A DNA stretch of 64,000 bases from Pseudomonas fluvialis (GTDB lineage: Bacteria; Pseudomonadota; Gammaproteobacteria; Pseudomonadales; Pseudomonadaceae). The translations under genes and the position numbers were made by a program. The stretch lies in assembly GCF_002234375.1 (NCBI RefSeq), contig NZ_NMQV01000006.1:17935-81934 (forward strand). Reading direction: 5' to 3'. Under the pieces are notes generated by a model that was not told the DNA's origin, did no database searches, and was given only the letters and a program-made list of their open reading frames with translations. Shown here in pieces: positions 46,064 through 56,133 of the stretch (positions are counted from its first letter, which is position 1; every line of letters begins with the position of its first letter).

Positions 46064-46846
46064 ATGAGCGAATCCGCTGCCACACCGCCACGCTCCCCCG
46101 CAGAGCTGGAACGTCGCCTGGAGCTACTGGACCTGCACCTGCGCCGTGAGCGCAATGCACATAGCAGCACCCAGCACAAACTCAAGCGCCAGCGCATCGA
46201 GGAGCAGCACTTCGAACAGCAGGAAGAAGAAGGCTGGCTGACGGTCTATCTGGATATGCTCACCCTGCTGCTGGTGATGCTGGTGATCATGCTGGCCTTC
46301 GCCGGCAAACAGGCACTGCGCGAGGCCGACTCCGCCCCCTCACCTGCCGCGCCACTGGTCCAGCAGTCGCCAGCCATGCTCGAGGACATACCGCCGGCCA
46401 AGGACAACGACCTGCTGCAAGGGCTGGATACCCGTGGACTAGGCAAGGATGTGGAAATCATCGTCAACGCCGAAAGCGTCAGCCTGCGAGTCAGTAGCGA
46501 GATACTCTTTGCCCCGGGACAAGCCGATCTCAGCGTGGAAGGCCTCGCCGTGCTGCAACCATTGCTTGGCATGTTGCGCCACAGCCCGCATCGCATCAGC
46601 GTGGCGGGGCATACCGACAGCATACCGATCCACAACCTGCGTTATCCGTCCAACTGGGAACTCTCTGCCGCGCGAGCTGGCAGCGTGGTGCGCTACCTGC
46701 AGGCCAATGGCATTGCCAGTAGCCGCTTGCAAGCCATCGGCATGGCCGACACCCAACCCCTGGCGGACAACCAGCAGGCTGCAGGCCGCGCACAGAACAG
46801 GCGAGTCGAGCTGATTCTCGAGAAACCGCTCGAATCGGCAGACTGA
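46064..46846 (+). CDS. MotB-like OmpA-family protein (stator-like subunit B)
   Basis: 260 residues. Residues 1-58 are highly charged and cytoplasmic; one membrane helix follows (~59-82, VYLDMLTLLLVMLVIMLAFA) in which Asp64 is placed like the proton-binding Asp of MotB. The C-terminal ~130 residues are an OmpA/MotB peptidoglycan-binding domain (VAGHTDSIPIHNLRYPSNWELSAARAG, QAIGMADTQPLADNQ, NRRVELIL). GAGGG lies 7 bases before the ATG at 46064; an earlier ATG at 46019 overlaps the A-subunit gene and has no such site. The Asp and the peptidoglycan anchor indicate an ion-driven stator unit. Confidence 0.87.
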   Translation: MSESAATPPRSPAELERRLELLDLHLRRERNAHSSTQHKLKRQRIEEQHFEQQEEEGWLTVYLDMLTLLLVMLVIMLAFAGKQALREADSAPSPAAPLVQQSPAMLEDIPPAKDNDLLQGLDTRGLGKDVEIIVNAESVSLRVSSEILFAPGQADLSVEGLAVLQPLLGMLRHSPHRISVAGHTDSIPIHNLRYPSNWELSAARAGSVVRYLQANGIASSRLQAIGMADTQPLADNQQAAGRAQNRRVELILEKPLESAD

Positions 46847-46899
46847 GCAGCGCCCTGCGCAGCGAATCCAGCCATGCTCAACGTGCAACGGGCAGGCGG

Positions 46900-47190
46900 T
46901 CAGCCACCGCGCCGCACAATGCGAATGCTGTATTCCAGCTTGGGCTTGCGCGTCACGCTGATCGCCCGGCGCGTCACGGTATCCAGGGTGATATTCCAGA
47001 ACCCCGTGCTGGGTACCGGGATGCGTGCCGGGAATCGCTCGAAGGCCCCGCCGATGTAGTTGTGCCGGGCGCCGTTCTTGAAGCTGCGAAAATTCGCGTC
47101 ATTCATCAGGCGGATATTGCACGGCTGCGATGACTGGATGACCAACAGATCGCCTTCGTTGAGTTGTTCGCGTTGGTGGATGAATTTCAT
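46900..47190 (-). CDS. DUF1883 domain protein
   Basis: 96 residues, MKFIHQREQLNEGDLLVIQSSQPCNIRLMNDANFRSFKNGARHNYIGGAFERFPARIPVPSTGFWNITLD. The LxxGDxVxVxxxxxCNVxLMxDxNFxxY-like block is DUF1883. GAGG lies 5 bases before the ATG at 47190. Function unknown. It follows deaD on the same strand after a hairpin. Confidence 0.85.
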   Translation of the reverse strand: MKFIHQREQLNEGDLLVIQSSQPCNIRLMNDANFRSFKNGARHNYIGGAFERFPARIPVPSTGFWNITLDTVTRRAISVTRKPKLEYSIRIVRRGG

Positions 47191-47210
47191 GATGACCTCT
47201 GCAGATAGCA

Positions 47211-47234
47211 CAAGCCCCGCATCAGCGGGGCTTG
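47211..47234. terminator. Hairpin between deaD and the DUF1883 gene
   Basis: CAAGCCCCGC-ATCA-GCGGGGCTTG, a 10-bp perfect stem just after the deaD stop. There is no clear T-run, so it may attenuate or protect the mRNA end. Confidence 0.6.
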
Positions 47235-47256
47235 CCTGGCGTCAAATCGACGTCTC

Positions 47257-48927
47257 TCAGTCTTCGCGATAACGGCGCAGCTTGAGGGCCTTGCCCGCCA
47301 CACGGGTATCCTTGAGCTTGCCCAGCAGACGATCCAGGCCGTCTTCCGGCAGCTCGACCAGGCTGAAGGTCTCGCGGATCTGGATACGTCCGATCGCCTC
47401 GCGCTGCAAACCACCCTCATTGAGGATCGCTCCCAGCAGGTTCTTCGCGGCGATACCGTCACGCGTACCCAGCGCGGTGCGGCAACGTGCCTTGCCTTCG
47501 CTGACCGGCAGCGGCGCACGACGCTCGCGCGGCGCAGCACTGTCGAAAGGCTCGCGCTCACGACGCTCGCGCTGCGGGCCGGCATTCGGCACCAGCGGCT
47601 GCTCACGCTCGATTTCCGCCAGGCTCAGCGACTGGCCATTGGTCACCTTGCGCAGCAGCGCAGCGCCGAGGGCACGCGGACTGCACTGCAGATCGCCCAG
47701 CAGGCGGTCGAACAGTTCGCCGTGGCTGCCTTCGGCATCGCTGACCAGCGGCGCCAGGCCATTGGTCAGTTTGCGGATACGCGCATCCAGCACCTGCTGC
47801 GGGGTCGGCAGCTTGACCTCACCGACTTTCTGTCCGGTTACCCGCTCGATGACCTGCAGCATGCGCCGCTCACGAGGCGTCACCAGCAGCAGGGCACGAC
47901 CTTCGCGGCCTGCCCGGCCGGTACGGCCGATACGATGCACGTAGGACTCCGGGTCATAAGGCATATCGACGTTGAGTACATGAGTAATGCGCGGTACGTC
48001 GATACCACGGGCCGCCACGTCAGTGGCAACCACGATGTCCAGACGACCATCTTTGAGCGATTCGATGACCCGCTCACGCTGGTTCTGGGCGATATCGCCA
48101 TTCAGGGCCGCCGCCTTGTAGCCTTTGGCTTCCAGGGCGCTGGCCAGGTCGAGCGTAGCCTGCTTGGTACGCACGAACGCAATCAGTGCGTCGAAATCCT
48201 CGACTTCCAGCAAACGGCAAACCGCCGCTACTTTCTGGTCGGCATGCACCATCAGGTGCGCCTGCTCGATACGCGCTACGGTCTGGGTCTTGGCGGCGAT
48301 CTTGATATGCTGCGGCTCGCGCAGGTGCTTCTCGGCAATGGCGCGGATCGAATGCGGCAGCGTGGCGGAGAACAGCACACTCTGACGGCTTTCCGGCATG
48401 GCCTGGAAGATCACTTCCAGGTCATCCATAAAGCCCAGCTTGAGCATTTCATCGGCTTCGTCGAGCACCATCATACGGATGGTCGAGAGCAGCTGGTCGT
48501 TGCGGCCGAGGTGGTCGACCAGGCGGCCCGGCGTGGCCACGATGACCTGTGCGCCCATACGCAGGGCTTTGAGTTGCGGCCCCATGGGCGCCCCACCGTA
48601 CACCGCCACCACGCTTACACCCGGCAATTGCTTGGCATAGGTTTCAAAAGCGGTAGCCACTTGCAGGGCCAGTTCGCGGGTTGGCGCGAGGATGACGGCC
48701 TGCGGCTCGCGGCGCGCCGGATCGATCTTCGAAAGAATCGGCAGGGCAAACGCCGCGGTTTTGCCGGTACCGGTCTGTGCCTGGCCGATCATGTCGTGAC
48801 CGCCAAGGATTACCGGAATGGCCTGGGCCTGGATGGGGGAAGGTTCTTCGTAGCCTACGGCAGTGACTGCCGCCAGTACGGAGGGATGAATGCCGAGCGC
48901 GGCGAAGCCGCCGATTTCCTGGGTCAT
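47257..48927 (-). CDS. deaD: DEAD-box ATP-dependent RNA helicase DeaD/CsdA
   Basis: 556 residues. Q-motif (PSPIQAQAIP), Walker A AQTGTGKT, PTRELALQV, DEAD (LDEADEML), SAT, and HRIGRTGRAGREG. The C-terminal domain ends in a DbpA-type RNA-binding fold (NLLGAILNEGGLQREAIGRIQIRETFSLVELPEDGLDRLLGKLKDTRVAGKALKLRRYRED), and an Arg-rich linker precedes it. It acts in ribosome assembly and RNA decay at low temperature. The 260-bp untranslated space upstream may be a cold-shock-type leader. Confidence 0.93.
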   Translation of the reverse strand: MTQEIGGFAALGIHPSVLAAVTAVGYEEPSPIQAQAIPVILGGHDMIGQAQTGTGKTAAFALPILSKIDPARREPQAVILAPTRELALQVATAFETYAKQLPGVSVVAVYGGAPMGPQLKALRMGAQVIVATPGRLVDHLGRNDQLLSTIRMMVLDEADEMLKLGFMDDLEVIFQAMPESRQSVLFSATLPHSIRAIAEKHLREPQHIKIAAKTQTVARIEQAHLMVHADQKVAAVCRLLEVEDFDALIAFVRTKQATLDLASALEAKGYKAAALNGDIAQNQRERVIESLKDGRLDIVVATDVAARGIDVPRITHVLNVDMPYDPESYVHRIGRTGRAGREGRALLLVTPRERRMLQVIERVTGQKVGEVKLPTPQQVLDARIRKLTNGLAPLVSDAEGSHGELFDRLLGDLQCSPRALGAALLRKVTNGQSLSLAEIEREQPLVPNAGPQRERREREPFDSAAPRERRAPLPVSEGKARCRTALGTRDGIAAKNLLGAILNEGGLQREAIGRIQIRETFSLVELPEDGLDRLLGKLKDTRVAGKALKLRRYRED

Positions 48928-49194
48928 GGGTCTGCCTCATGTGCATCCGCAATGACCCATGAGCAAGCTGCATCAGCCGTGTAAGACCCGAAGGTCACCC
49001 AGGCAGCTTGGTCTGCGAGTAATTGCGAGAACGCGTAATGGATTGGATGAAACGTCAAGGATAGCCCGCATTGCGGAGCTGCAGTCGAAGCCTGGCCTCG
49101 AGGTGATGCACTACCTGAACGACGGCCCCGCTGCGGAGCCGGCGCGCATCATAGCCGAATACTGAGAACCTGGCCAGCATTTTGCAAGGACGCA
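48928..49194. other. Leader region upstream of deaD
   Basis: About 260 bp with no convincing protein gene. E. coli csdA mRNA has a long leader of similar size, so this may be the 5' leader of deaD. A small plus-strand reading frame here lacks a ribosome binding site and is not called. Confidence 0.4.
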
Positions 49195-51351
49195 TCAACT
49201 ACGCCCACCACTCACCTTGAACGCCGCCACCTGTTCACGCAATTGCCCGGCGCTGGACTGTACTCCCTCGCTGCTGTGTTGCAGCAGGCCGAGCACCTCG
49301 GCCATGTGCTGCGTACCCTGCTGCATGGCACTGATGCCCTGGCCATACTCGAGACTGCGCTGGTTGAGCCGGCCGATAACTAGGAACATGCGTTCCACGG
49401 CTGCCTGCAGCTGCTGATTTTCCGCGCTACCTTGCTCGGCCAGGCGCAGGCTGGTATCGACATTGCCAACGCCCCCTTCCATGAACGCGACGGCATCACG
49501 CGTCTGCCCCTGCAAGCTGTCGACCAGTCGTCGGATATCTTCTGCAGCGCTGGCCGTGCGTTGGGCCAGGCTACGCACTTCGCCTGCCACCACGGCAAAG
49601 CCCCGTCCATGCTCACCGGCTCGCGCCGCCTCGATGGCGGCATTGAGCGCCAGCAGATTGGTTTGCGTGGTGATATCACTGATCAGCGCGACGATCTGGC
49701 CAATCTCGCCCATGCGACTATCCAAAGCCTGGACGCTCTGTGCGGATCGCTCCACCACGTCGCGAATGCCGCGAGTACCCTGGCGCACAATATCCAGGCG
49801 CTGGCGGGCACTACTCATCAGCGTATCCATCGCCTGCTTGAGCTCTTCGGCGGTCATCGCTGCCTGCTGAATTTCGCCCAGTTGCTCCTCGACCAACATC
49901 AGCATGCTGTGCACGGCCTCATCGACCACCTGCCCGCTGCTGGCTGCCTGACTACTGCGTAGGCACATGTCCTGGCTGGTGCCTGCCACGCGTCGTGACA
50001 CACCGATGACCTGCCCCACTATGCCATCGAGATTATCGATGAAGCTGTTGATCCAGCGCCCCATGTCACCGGCTTCGTCAGCGCTGAGGCGCTGACGGTC
50101 AAGGCGCTGGGTCAGGTTACCGCCGCCTTCGGCGATGGTGCGCAGCAATTCGGTACTGGCCTGCAACTGCCCAGCCAGTCGCCTGGGTCCTCGCCAGGCG
50201 AAGACCGCGGCACCGGCAACCAGCAACAGTGCGTTGCACAGGTACAACCCGTGCGGCGGCAATCCGGAAAAGTGTTGCAGCAGGGTGCTCAGACAGAACA
50301 GGCTCAGCACCGTACCCAGGTAGGTTTTCATCAGCCGATAGCTGATTGATCGGCGCTGATAAACCTCCTGCAGATCCGCTTCGCACATCATGCCCCAGCG
50401 ATCCGGGCTACCCGGCAGTTGCAGGGTTACCCCACAACCGACCACTGGCACATGACGATAATCGGCATAGCCTGGATAGCCGACATATAGGTTTTGGCCA
50501 TGGCGAATGGTTTCACGCACGCCAGGATGCAGCTGTCCACTGGCCGGATCAGTAAAGCGCAGCTCCAGCTCGGTATGCTCACGCACCCTTACCTGTCCAA
50601 ACGGCGTGCGTACGCCCTGCTTCAGATTATCTCCATGACTGAAGGTACTGTCCTCGAAACGCGAACGTGACAGAGCGGTGCCGGGGGCCAGTCCAGGCGC
50701 GAAGCGCGACTCGACCATGAACAGGTAGTTGTCGCCCGACTCCGGATAAATGTGCCCAGCCTCCCGCTGAATGAGATCACCCAGCACGTCGTTGGGCACC
50801 CGTCCGCAGAGGCAACCGAGCACGCGACCGGCGTGCTGCAGCGGCATGTAGAACATCAGCGTAACGGCATCATGAAAGCGCGAGCTGCGCGGACCGATAC
50901 TCAAGGTCAGTGCATCACGATAAGGGCCATGCAGGAACGCATCTCGCAAACCCGCCGCAACAGCCTGATCAGCGAGATCACGCTGACCGATATGCGGCGC
51001 ATGCGTCGAGGCCATCACCCGCCCGCAGGCATCGATCACGAACAGTTCCGTGAAATCCGCTGCCAGCTCGTACTGGCGACGCAGCACACTGGTGTCCAGC
51101 GTAGCCAACTGCCCATCCCAGCCGACCAATGCCCCCTGCAATACCTGCCATTGCGTATCGGCCCAGCGCTGCAACAGCCGCACGCGCGTCTCGGCAATGC
51201 CAGAAAAGGTCTGCTCCAGCATGGGGCGCGCCTGACGATTGAGCCAACAGGCCCAGCCCATACGCAACTTGCCGGTCTTGCCCAGCCAGGGCAACCAGCT
51301 ACGCTCGGCGCCAGACAAGTCCATGGCGGAATCAGGAGCAACAACGGGCAT
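49195..51351 (-). CDS. Methyl-accepting chemotaxis protein with N-terminal sensor preceding the membrane helices
   Basis: 718 residues. No membrane helix is visible in the first ~325 residues, which include a Cache/PAS-like segment ([25 protein letters not shown]). Two helices follow ([36 protein letters not shown], ~330-380), then a linker and the signalling tip [51 protein letters not shown]. The domain order differs from the standard chemoreceptor, where the sensor lies between two helices. I chose ATG 51351 because AAGGA lies 7 bases before it; the in-frame ATG at 51375 has none. Ligand unknown. Confidence 0.9.
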   Translation of the reverse strand: MPVVAPDSAMDLSGAERSWLPWLGKTGKLRMGWACWLNRQARPMLEQTFSGIAETRVRLLQRWADTQWQVLQGALVGWDGQLATLDTSVLRRQYELAADFTELFVIDACGRVMASTHAPHIGQRDLADQAVAAGLRDAFLHGPYRDALTLSIGPRSSRFHDAVTLMFYMPLQHAGRVLGCLCGRVPNDVLGDLIQREAGHIYPESGDNYLFMVESRFAPGLAPGTALSRSRFEDSTFSHGDNLKQGVRTPFGQVRVREHTELELRFTDPASGQLHPGVRETIRHGQNLYVGYPGYADYRHVPVVGCGVTLQLPGSPDRWGMMCEADLQEVYQRRSISYRLMKTYLGTVLSLFCLSTLLQHFSGLPPHGLYLCNALLLVAGAAVFAWRGPRRLAGQLQASTELLRTIAEGGGNLTQRLDRQRLSADEAGDMGRWINSFIDNLDGIVGQVIGVSRRVAGTSQDMCLRSSQAASSGQVVDEAVHSMLMLVEEQLGEIQQAAMTAEELKQAMDTLMSSARQRLDIVRQGTRGIRDVVERSAQSVQALDSRMGEIGQIVALISDITTQTNLLALNAAIEAARAGEHGRGFAVVAGEVRSLAQRTASAAEDIRRLVDSLQGQTRDAVAFMEGGVGNVDTSLRLAEQGSAENQQLQAAVERMFLVIGRLNQRSLEYGQGISAMQQGTQHMAEVLGLLQHSSEGVQSSAGQLREQVAAFKVSGGRS

Positions 51352-51521
51352 GCGTTTTTCCTTACACAACGGCAACAGTGAACCCGTTCACAGCAAGGAA
51401 CAGGCCAAAATGCGCCAAAGTGGGGAGTCTCGCGGTTTACAGCTGTGCACTAGCACCAGAAACAGGCGCAATAGGCGCTATGGCGCCCCAACCTGGGGCA
51501 TGCGCCGCACCAGGATGGGGC

Positions 51522-52298
51522 CTAACTGGCCGGACGCATGGCCTGCAACAACGGCTGCAACGAATAGCCCAGCTGCGCAGAAAGGCGCTCAACCCGCAGG
51601 GCCAGGGCACGTCGATCAAGGTATTGCTCCAGGCTGGCCGGCACCAGCAACACCACATTGCCCTCGGGCACCGGGATCTCCCAGTAGTGCCGGTGAAACA
51701 GCCCGCGCAACAGGGCTGCCCCCAAGGGCCGACCGTCCTGGCAGCCCCACTGGTTGATGATCAGCCAGCCGCCCGGGTTGAGCTTGGCCTGGCAGGCATC
51801 GAGGAACCGCCAGGCCAGGTGTGCCGCCGCCGGGCCGCTGTCGGTATACAGATCGAGAAACAACAGATCGGTTGGCTCGGCACTCTCCAGCAACTCATGG
51901 GCATCACCAATGCGCAAAGTCAGGCGCGGGTCATCCGTCAGCCCCAGGTACTGCATGGCCAGGCGGGGCACGTCCGGGCGCAACTCGATCACCTCGACGT
52001 CATCCAGTGGCAAGTGGCGCAGGCAAGCCTGGGTCAGGCTGCCCGCGCCCAGGCCGAGAAACAGTGCGCTCTCCGGCGCGGCATGACAGAGCGCACCGAG
52101 CAGCATGGCGCGGGTGTAGTCGTACTCCAGCCAGCTGGGGTCAGGCATAAACACACAGCTTTGCTCGATGGCCTCGCCAAACTCGAGGAAGCGGTAGTCA
52201 CCGACCTGCAAGACACGGATCACCCCGAAGGCATCCTCGACCTGGCACAACAGCTGTTCTTCTCCGGCAACCGCCACCTGGGCACTCCTCGTTGTCAT
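51522..52298 (-). CDS. Spermidine-synthase-like methyltransferase-fold protein
   Basis: 258 residues. The Rossmann motif is ALFLGLGAGSLTQACLRHLP followed by VEVIELRPDV, RLTLRIGDAHELL and DLLFLDLYTDSGP, the pattern of the SpeE/polyamine synthase group. Catalytic Asp residues of true spermidine synthases are only partly matched, so the polyamine role is uncertain. It is divergent from the DAHP synthase gene with about 90 bp between. Confidence 0.8.
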   Translation of the reverse strand: MTTRSAQVAVAGEEQLLCQVEDAFGVIRVLQVGDYRFLEFGEAIEQSCVFMPDPSWLEYDYTRAMLLGALCHAAPESALFLGLGAGSLTQACLRHLPLDDVEVIELRPDVPRLAMQYLGLTDDPRLTLRIGDAHELLESAEPTDLLFLDLYTDSGPAAAHLAWRFLDACQAKLNPGGWLIINQWGCQDGRPLGAALLRGLFHRHYWEIPVPEGNVVLLVPASLEQYLDRRALALRVERLSAQLGYSLQPLLQAMRPAS

Positions 52299-52388
52299 TG
52301 ACAGGGACTATGACCCACATGCATTTGAAGGGGCCGGCCAATCCATTACCATGCTAAGCATTATCCCAGACGCCTCCCCGAGAACACC

Positions 52389-53735
52389 ATGCCCGATACC
52401 TGGAGCCCGACCAGCTGGAGAAGCAAGCCCATCCAGCAACAACCCCAGTACCCAGACGCCAGCGCCCTGACGCAGGTGGAACAGACCCTGGCCGGTTACC
52501 CGCCGCTGGTCTTTGCCGGCGAAGCCCGTGAACTGCGCCGCCAGTTTGCCGAGGTCACCCAGGGGCGCGCCTTCCTCCTGCAGGGTGGCGACTGCGCCGA
52601 GAGTTTTGCCGAGTTTTCCGCCGGGAAGATCCGCGACACCTTCAAGGTGCTGCTGCAGATGGCCATCGTCATGACCTTTGCCGCCGGTTGCCCGGTGGTC
52701 AAGGTCGGACGCATGGCCGGACAGTTCGCCAAGCCGCGCTCGGCCAATGACGAAACCCTCGATGGCGTCACCCTGCCCGCCTATCGTGGTGACATCGTCA
52801 ACGGCATCGGTTTCGACGCCGCCAGCCGCGTCCCCGATCCGCAACGCCTGCTACAGGCCTACCACCAGTCCACCGCCACCCTGAACCTGCTGCGCGCCTT
52901 TGCCCAGGGGGGGTTTGCCGACCTGCATCAGGTTCACCAGTGGAACCTCGACTTCATCGCCAACTCGGCCCTGGCGGAAAAATACAGCCAGCTGGCCGGG
53001 CGCATCGACGAAACCCTGGCGTTCATGCGCGCCTGCGGCATGGACAGCTCGCCGCAGGTGCGTGAAACCAGTTTCTTCACCGCTCACGAGGCCCTGCTGC
53101 TCAACTATGAACAGGCCTTTGTACGCCAGGACAGCCTGACCGGACGCAGCTATGACTGCTCGGCACACATGCTGTGGATCGGCGACCGCACGCGCCAGCT
53201 GGACGGCGCGCATGTCGAGTTCCTGCGTGGCGTGGAAAACCCCATCGGCGTGAAAGTCGGGCCCAGCATGGACGCGGACGAACTGATCCGTCTGATCGAC
53301 ATCCTCAACCCGAACAATGATCCGGGCCGTCTCAACCTGATCGTGCGCATGGGCGCCGACAAGGTCGAAGCGCACTTCCCGCGCCTGCTGCGCAAGGTAC
53401 AGGCTGAAGGTCGCCAGGTACTGTGGAGCTGCGACCCCATGCACGGCAACACCATCAAGGCTTCCAGCGGCTACAAGACCCGCGACTTTGCCCAGGTGCT
53501 GGCCGAGGTCAAGCAGTTCTTCCAGGTCCATCGCAGCGAAGGCACGGTGGCCGGCGGCATCCATATCGAGATGACCGGGCAGAACGTCACCGAGTGCATC
53601 GGCGGCTCGCGTCCGATCACCGAGGCAGGTCTCTGCGATCGCTATCACACCCATTGCGATCCACGCCTGAATGCCGATCAGTCGCTGGAGCTGGCCTTCC
53701 TGATTGCCGAAACCCTCAAGCAGGCACGCGCCTGA
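52389..53735 (+). CDS. 3-deoxy-7-phosphoheptulonate synthase, class II
   Basis: 448 residues, plant/bacterial class II DAHP synthase. [54 protein letters not shown] and [16 protein letters not shown] are family-specific. It joins PEP and erythrose-4-phosphate in the first step of the shikimate pathway. Pseudomonads carry class I and class II forms; this one is the class II isozyme. Confidence 0.96.
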   Translation: MPDTWSPTSWRSKPIQQQPQYPDASALTQVEQTLAGYPPLVFAGEARELRRQFAEVTQGRAFLLQGGDCAESFAEFSAGKIRDTFKVLLQMAIVMTFAAGCPVVKVGRMAGQFAKPRSANDETLDGVTLPAYRGDIVNGIGFDAASRVPDPQRLLQAYHQSTATLNLLRAFAQGGFADLHQVHQWNLDFIANSALAEKYSQLAGRIDETLAFMRACGMDSSPQVRETSFFTAHEALLLNYEQAFVRQDSLTGRSYDCSAHMLWIGDRTRQLDGAHVEFLRGVENPIGVKVGPSMDADELIRLIDILNPNNDPGRLNLIVRMGADKVEAHFPRLLRKVQAEGRQVLWSCDPMHGNTIKASSGYKTRDFAQVLAEVKQFFQVHRSEGTVAGGIHIEMTGQNVTECIGGSRPITEAGLCDRYHTHCDPRLNADQSLELAFLIAETLKQARA

Positions 53736-53741
53736 AGCACC

Positions 53742-54497
53742 TCACAGGCTGAGGGCAAGGGCCGCGGCGCAGACTAGCAGGAACAGGCAAAACAGCTTGC
53801 GCAGCAATACATCAGGCAAGGCGTGCGCCAGGCGTACGCCCCAACTGATGCTGAGCAGACCGCCCAGCGCCAGCGGGATACCCATGGCCCAGTCCACCTG
53901 GCCATACCCGGCATAGGTCAACAGGGTCACGCTGGTCGCTGGTAGGGCCAGGGTCAGCGCCAGGCCCTGCGCAGCCACCTGGCTCATGCCGAACAGCAGG
54001 GTCAGCGCCGGCGTCGCCAATACCGCACTACCCACCGCAAACAGCCCGCCCAACACGCCCGAGACGCTGCCCAGCACGCCCAGACTGAAGGTGCTGCGCG
54101 ACCAATGCGCCAGCACCGGAGCGCCGCGACGACGCAATTGCCAGAGAGTGAACAGCGCCAGCAGCACCAGGAAACCGACGAACGCTAGGCGCATACTGCG
54201 CCCATCCAGCTGCAATGCCAGCAAGGAAGCCAGCCAGGCACTGAGCAAGCCTGACAACCCCAAGGCCAGGCCCTGACGCCAGGCAATCGGCTGGCGCTGA
54301 TGGTAACGCCACAGCGCCAGGGCAACGTTGGCCACCACCATCACCAGTGCCGTGCCCTGGGCCATCTGCTGCTCCACGGCAAACAGCACCCCGAGTGCCG
54401 GAATGGCAATCAACCCGCCACCAATGCCAAACAGCCCACCCAGCAGGCCCAGCACCACACCCAGCAGGAAATCCACCAGCAACTGCAACAACGACAT
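53742..54497 (-). CDS. TauE/SafE family (DUF81) anion permease
   Basis: 251 residues, eight hydrophobic helices. The paired motifs GLLGGLFGIGGGLIAIPAL and GVLGGLFAVGSAVLATPAL are the two internal repeats of the TauE/SafE fold. Family members export sulfite, sulfoacetate or related anions. Start chosen at ATG 54497 with GGAGG 5 bases upstream; an in-frame GTG at 54503 is possible. Divergent from a LysR-type gene, which may control it. Confidence 0.9.
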   Translation of the reverse strand: MSLLQLLVDFLLGVVLGLLGGLFGIGGGLIAIPALGVLFAVEQQMAQGTALVMVVANVALALWRYHQRQPIAWRQGLALGLSGLLSAWLASLLALQLDGRSMRLAFVGFLVLLALFTLWQLRRRGAPVLAHWSRSTFSLGVLGSVSGVLGGLFAVGSAVLATPALTLLFGMSQVAAQGLALTLALPATSVTLLTYAGYGQVDWAMGIPLALGGLLSISWGVRLAHALPDVLLRKLFCLFLLVCAAALALSL

Positions 54498-54597
54498 GTC
54501 CACCTCCGCTCAGGCCTGCCATGCTACGAAGGTTCGGCTTTCCGCGAAATGCACAGCCACGCACAATGGCTATGCACAAATCGCAAAGGCACTTGCC

Positions 54598-55548
54598 ATG
54601 AACCCAGACACCCTCGGCGTGCAAATGGCCCTGTACCTCGACGTACTGGAGGCCGGCAGCTTCTCCGCTGCCGCACGCCGTCATCCACTGACGCCTTCGG
54701 CCGTCGCCCGGCGCATCGACAGCCTGGAACAAGCGCTCGGCTGCCGCCTGCTGCTGCGCACCACCCACAGCGTCAAGGCCACCCCCGCCGGACTGGCCTT
54801 TGCCGAGCGCGCACGACGCATCCTCGGCGAACTGAATCTGGCACGCGCCGAAGCGGTCTCGCTGAGCAGCGCACCGGAAGGGCTGATACGCATCGATGCC
54901 CCCGCCCCCTTCGGGCGCCGCCACCTGGCACCGGCACTGGCCGAGTTCCTTGCCCACAACCCCGGACTGGACGTACAGCTACGCCTGATCGACAGCTTCG
55001 TTGACCTGCAGGGCGCCCACCTCGGTGAAGTCGACCTGGTGCTGCGTATCGGTCCGCTGGGCGATAGCCGCCTGGTAGCCACCGCCCTCGCGCCCATGCG
55101 CCGGATTGTCTGCGCCAGCCCGGATTACCTGGCACGTGCAGGCGCCCCCCAGCAGCCCAGCGAACTGCTGCAGCATCAAGGCGTCGATTGGGATAGCTTG
55201 GCGCCACCCTACGCCTGGCGCTTTCGCTGCGACGGACAGTGGCGACAACTACGCCCCAAACGCTTGCGACTAACCGCCAACAATGCCGAAGCTCTGCTGC
55301 AGGGCGCCCTGGCCGGGCTGGGCATCGCCCACCTGCCGACCTGGCTGATCAGTGAGCATCTGTTGCGCGGCGAATTGCTGCCGCTGTTCTGTACGGACGG
55401 TTTGCCCGCCCCGGAACCCAGCGGAATCTATGCACTGCGCCTGGAGCAGGCGGCCAACACGCGCAGTCGCCTGCTGCTGGAGTTTCTCAAGCAACGCTTC
55501 GGCCCACAGCCGCCCTGGGACCAGGCGCTGTTGCAGCGCCTGGGTTGA
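54598..55548 (+). CDS. LysR-family transcriptional regulator
   Basis: 316 residues. N-terminal winged helix MALYLDVLEAGSFSAAARRHPLTPSAVARRIDSLEQALGCRLLLRTTHSVKATPAG, then the periplasmic-binding-like effector domain (GLIRIDAPAPFGRRHLAPALAEFLAHNPGLDVQLRLIDSFVDL). The start at 54598 is the last ATG before the helix-turn-helix. It is divergent from the TauE/SafE permease with 100 bp between, the usual arrangement for LysR control of a neighbour. Confidence 0.93.
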   Translation: MNPDTLGVQMALYLDVLEAGSFSAAARRHPLTPSAVARRIDSLEQALGCRLLLRTTHSVKATPAGLAFAERARRILGELNLARAEAVSLSSAPEGLIRIDAPAPFGRRHLAPALAEFLAHNPGLDVQLRLIDSFVDLQGAHLGEVDLVLRIGPLGDSRLVATALAPMRRIVCASPDYLARAGAPQQPSELLQHQGVDWDSLAPPYAWRFRCDGQWRQLRPKRLRLTANNAEALLQGALAGLGIAHLPTWLISEHLLRGELLPLFCTDGLPAPEPSGIYALRLEQAANTRSRLLLEFLKQRFGPQPPWDQALLQRLG

Positions 55549-55552
55549 GCAC

Positions 55553-56059
55553 TCAGTCAGCCTGTACCACCCGGGTACCCGCCAGGTGGTCATGCAGGCA
55601 GCGGCGGTCGGCACGGAAAATGAACAGATAGTTGATGATGCACAGCAAGCCACCCAGCAGCGGAATCGCCGACACCAGCCACACGCTCAGGTAACGCTTG
55701 GTGAGCAGGCCGACCAGCTCCGGCACCTGTCCCTGCACGTCGACAATGCGTACCTTGCAGATCCGCTTGCCCACCGTCTGCCCATAACGCTTGAGCCAGG
55801 CACCATTGATCAGCACGAATGCCACCATACCGACCAGCATGCTTTGCACCTGCTGCCACAGGCTCGGCTCCAGCCCCTGGGCAATCTGCTCGAAGGTGCC
55901 GTCGAAATAGGCCAGCGGGATGGTGATCAACATCAACAGAAAGGTATCGATCAGCACGGCACCCAGGCGGGCGCCACGGGATGCCTGCAGCAATTCGCCC
56001 GGCGCCTGCTCGTGCAATGCCGCCTGGGGTGCCTGGTAGGGATTGGTGTGGTCGTTCAT
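55553..56059 (-). CDS. RDD family membrane protein
   Basis: 168 residues. SRGARLGAVLIDTFLLMLITIPLAYF holds the R-D pair of the RDD domain; GQTVGKRICKVRIVD and FRADRRCLHDHLAGTRVV complete it. Three membrane helices. Function unknown; some relatives act as transporters. Start at 56059 (MNDHTNPYQAPQAALHE), with GGAGG upstream. Follows efp after a terminator. Confidence 0.9.
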   Translation of the reverse strand: MNDHTNPYQAPQAALHEQAPGELLQASRGARLGAVLIDTFLLMLITIPLAYFDGTFEQIAQGLEPSLWQQVQSMLVGMVAFVLINGAWLKRYGQTVGKRICKVRIVDVQGQVPELVGLLTKRYLSVWLVSAIPLLGGLLCIINYLFIFRADRRCLHDHLAGTRVVQAD

Positions 56060-56090
56060 GCGAACCTCCTTGTGCAAGAGTGGGGTATAA

Positions 56091-56117
56091 AAAAACCCGG
56101 CCAACCGGCCGGGTTTT
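56091..56117 (-). terminator. Intrinsic terminator of efp
   Basis: AAAACCCGGCC-AACC-GGCCGGGTTTT with a long A-run on the left, giving T on the minus strand after the stem. Confidence 0.9.
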
Positions 56118-56133
56118 CAGAAGCAACGCAAAC

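Noticed and set aside
48959..49165. Small plus-strand frame (68 codons) in the deaD leader
   Set aside because: No ribosome binding site, composition unlike nearby genes, and the region is better explained as the deaD leader.
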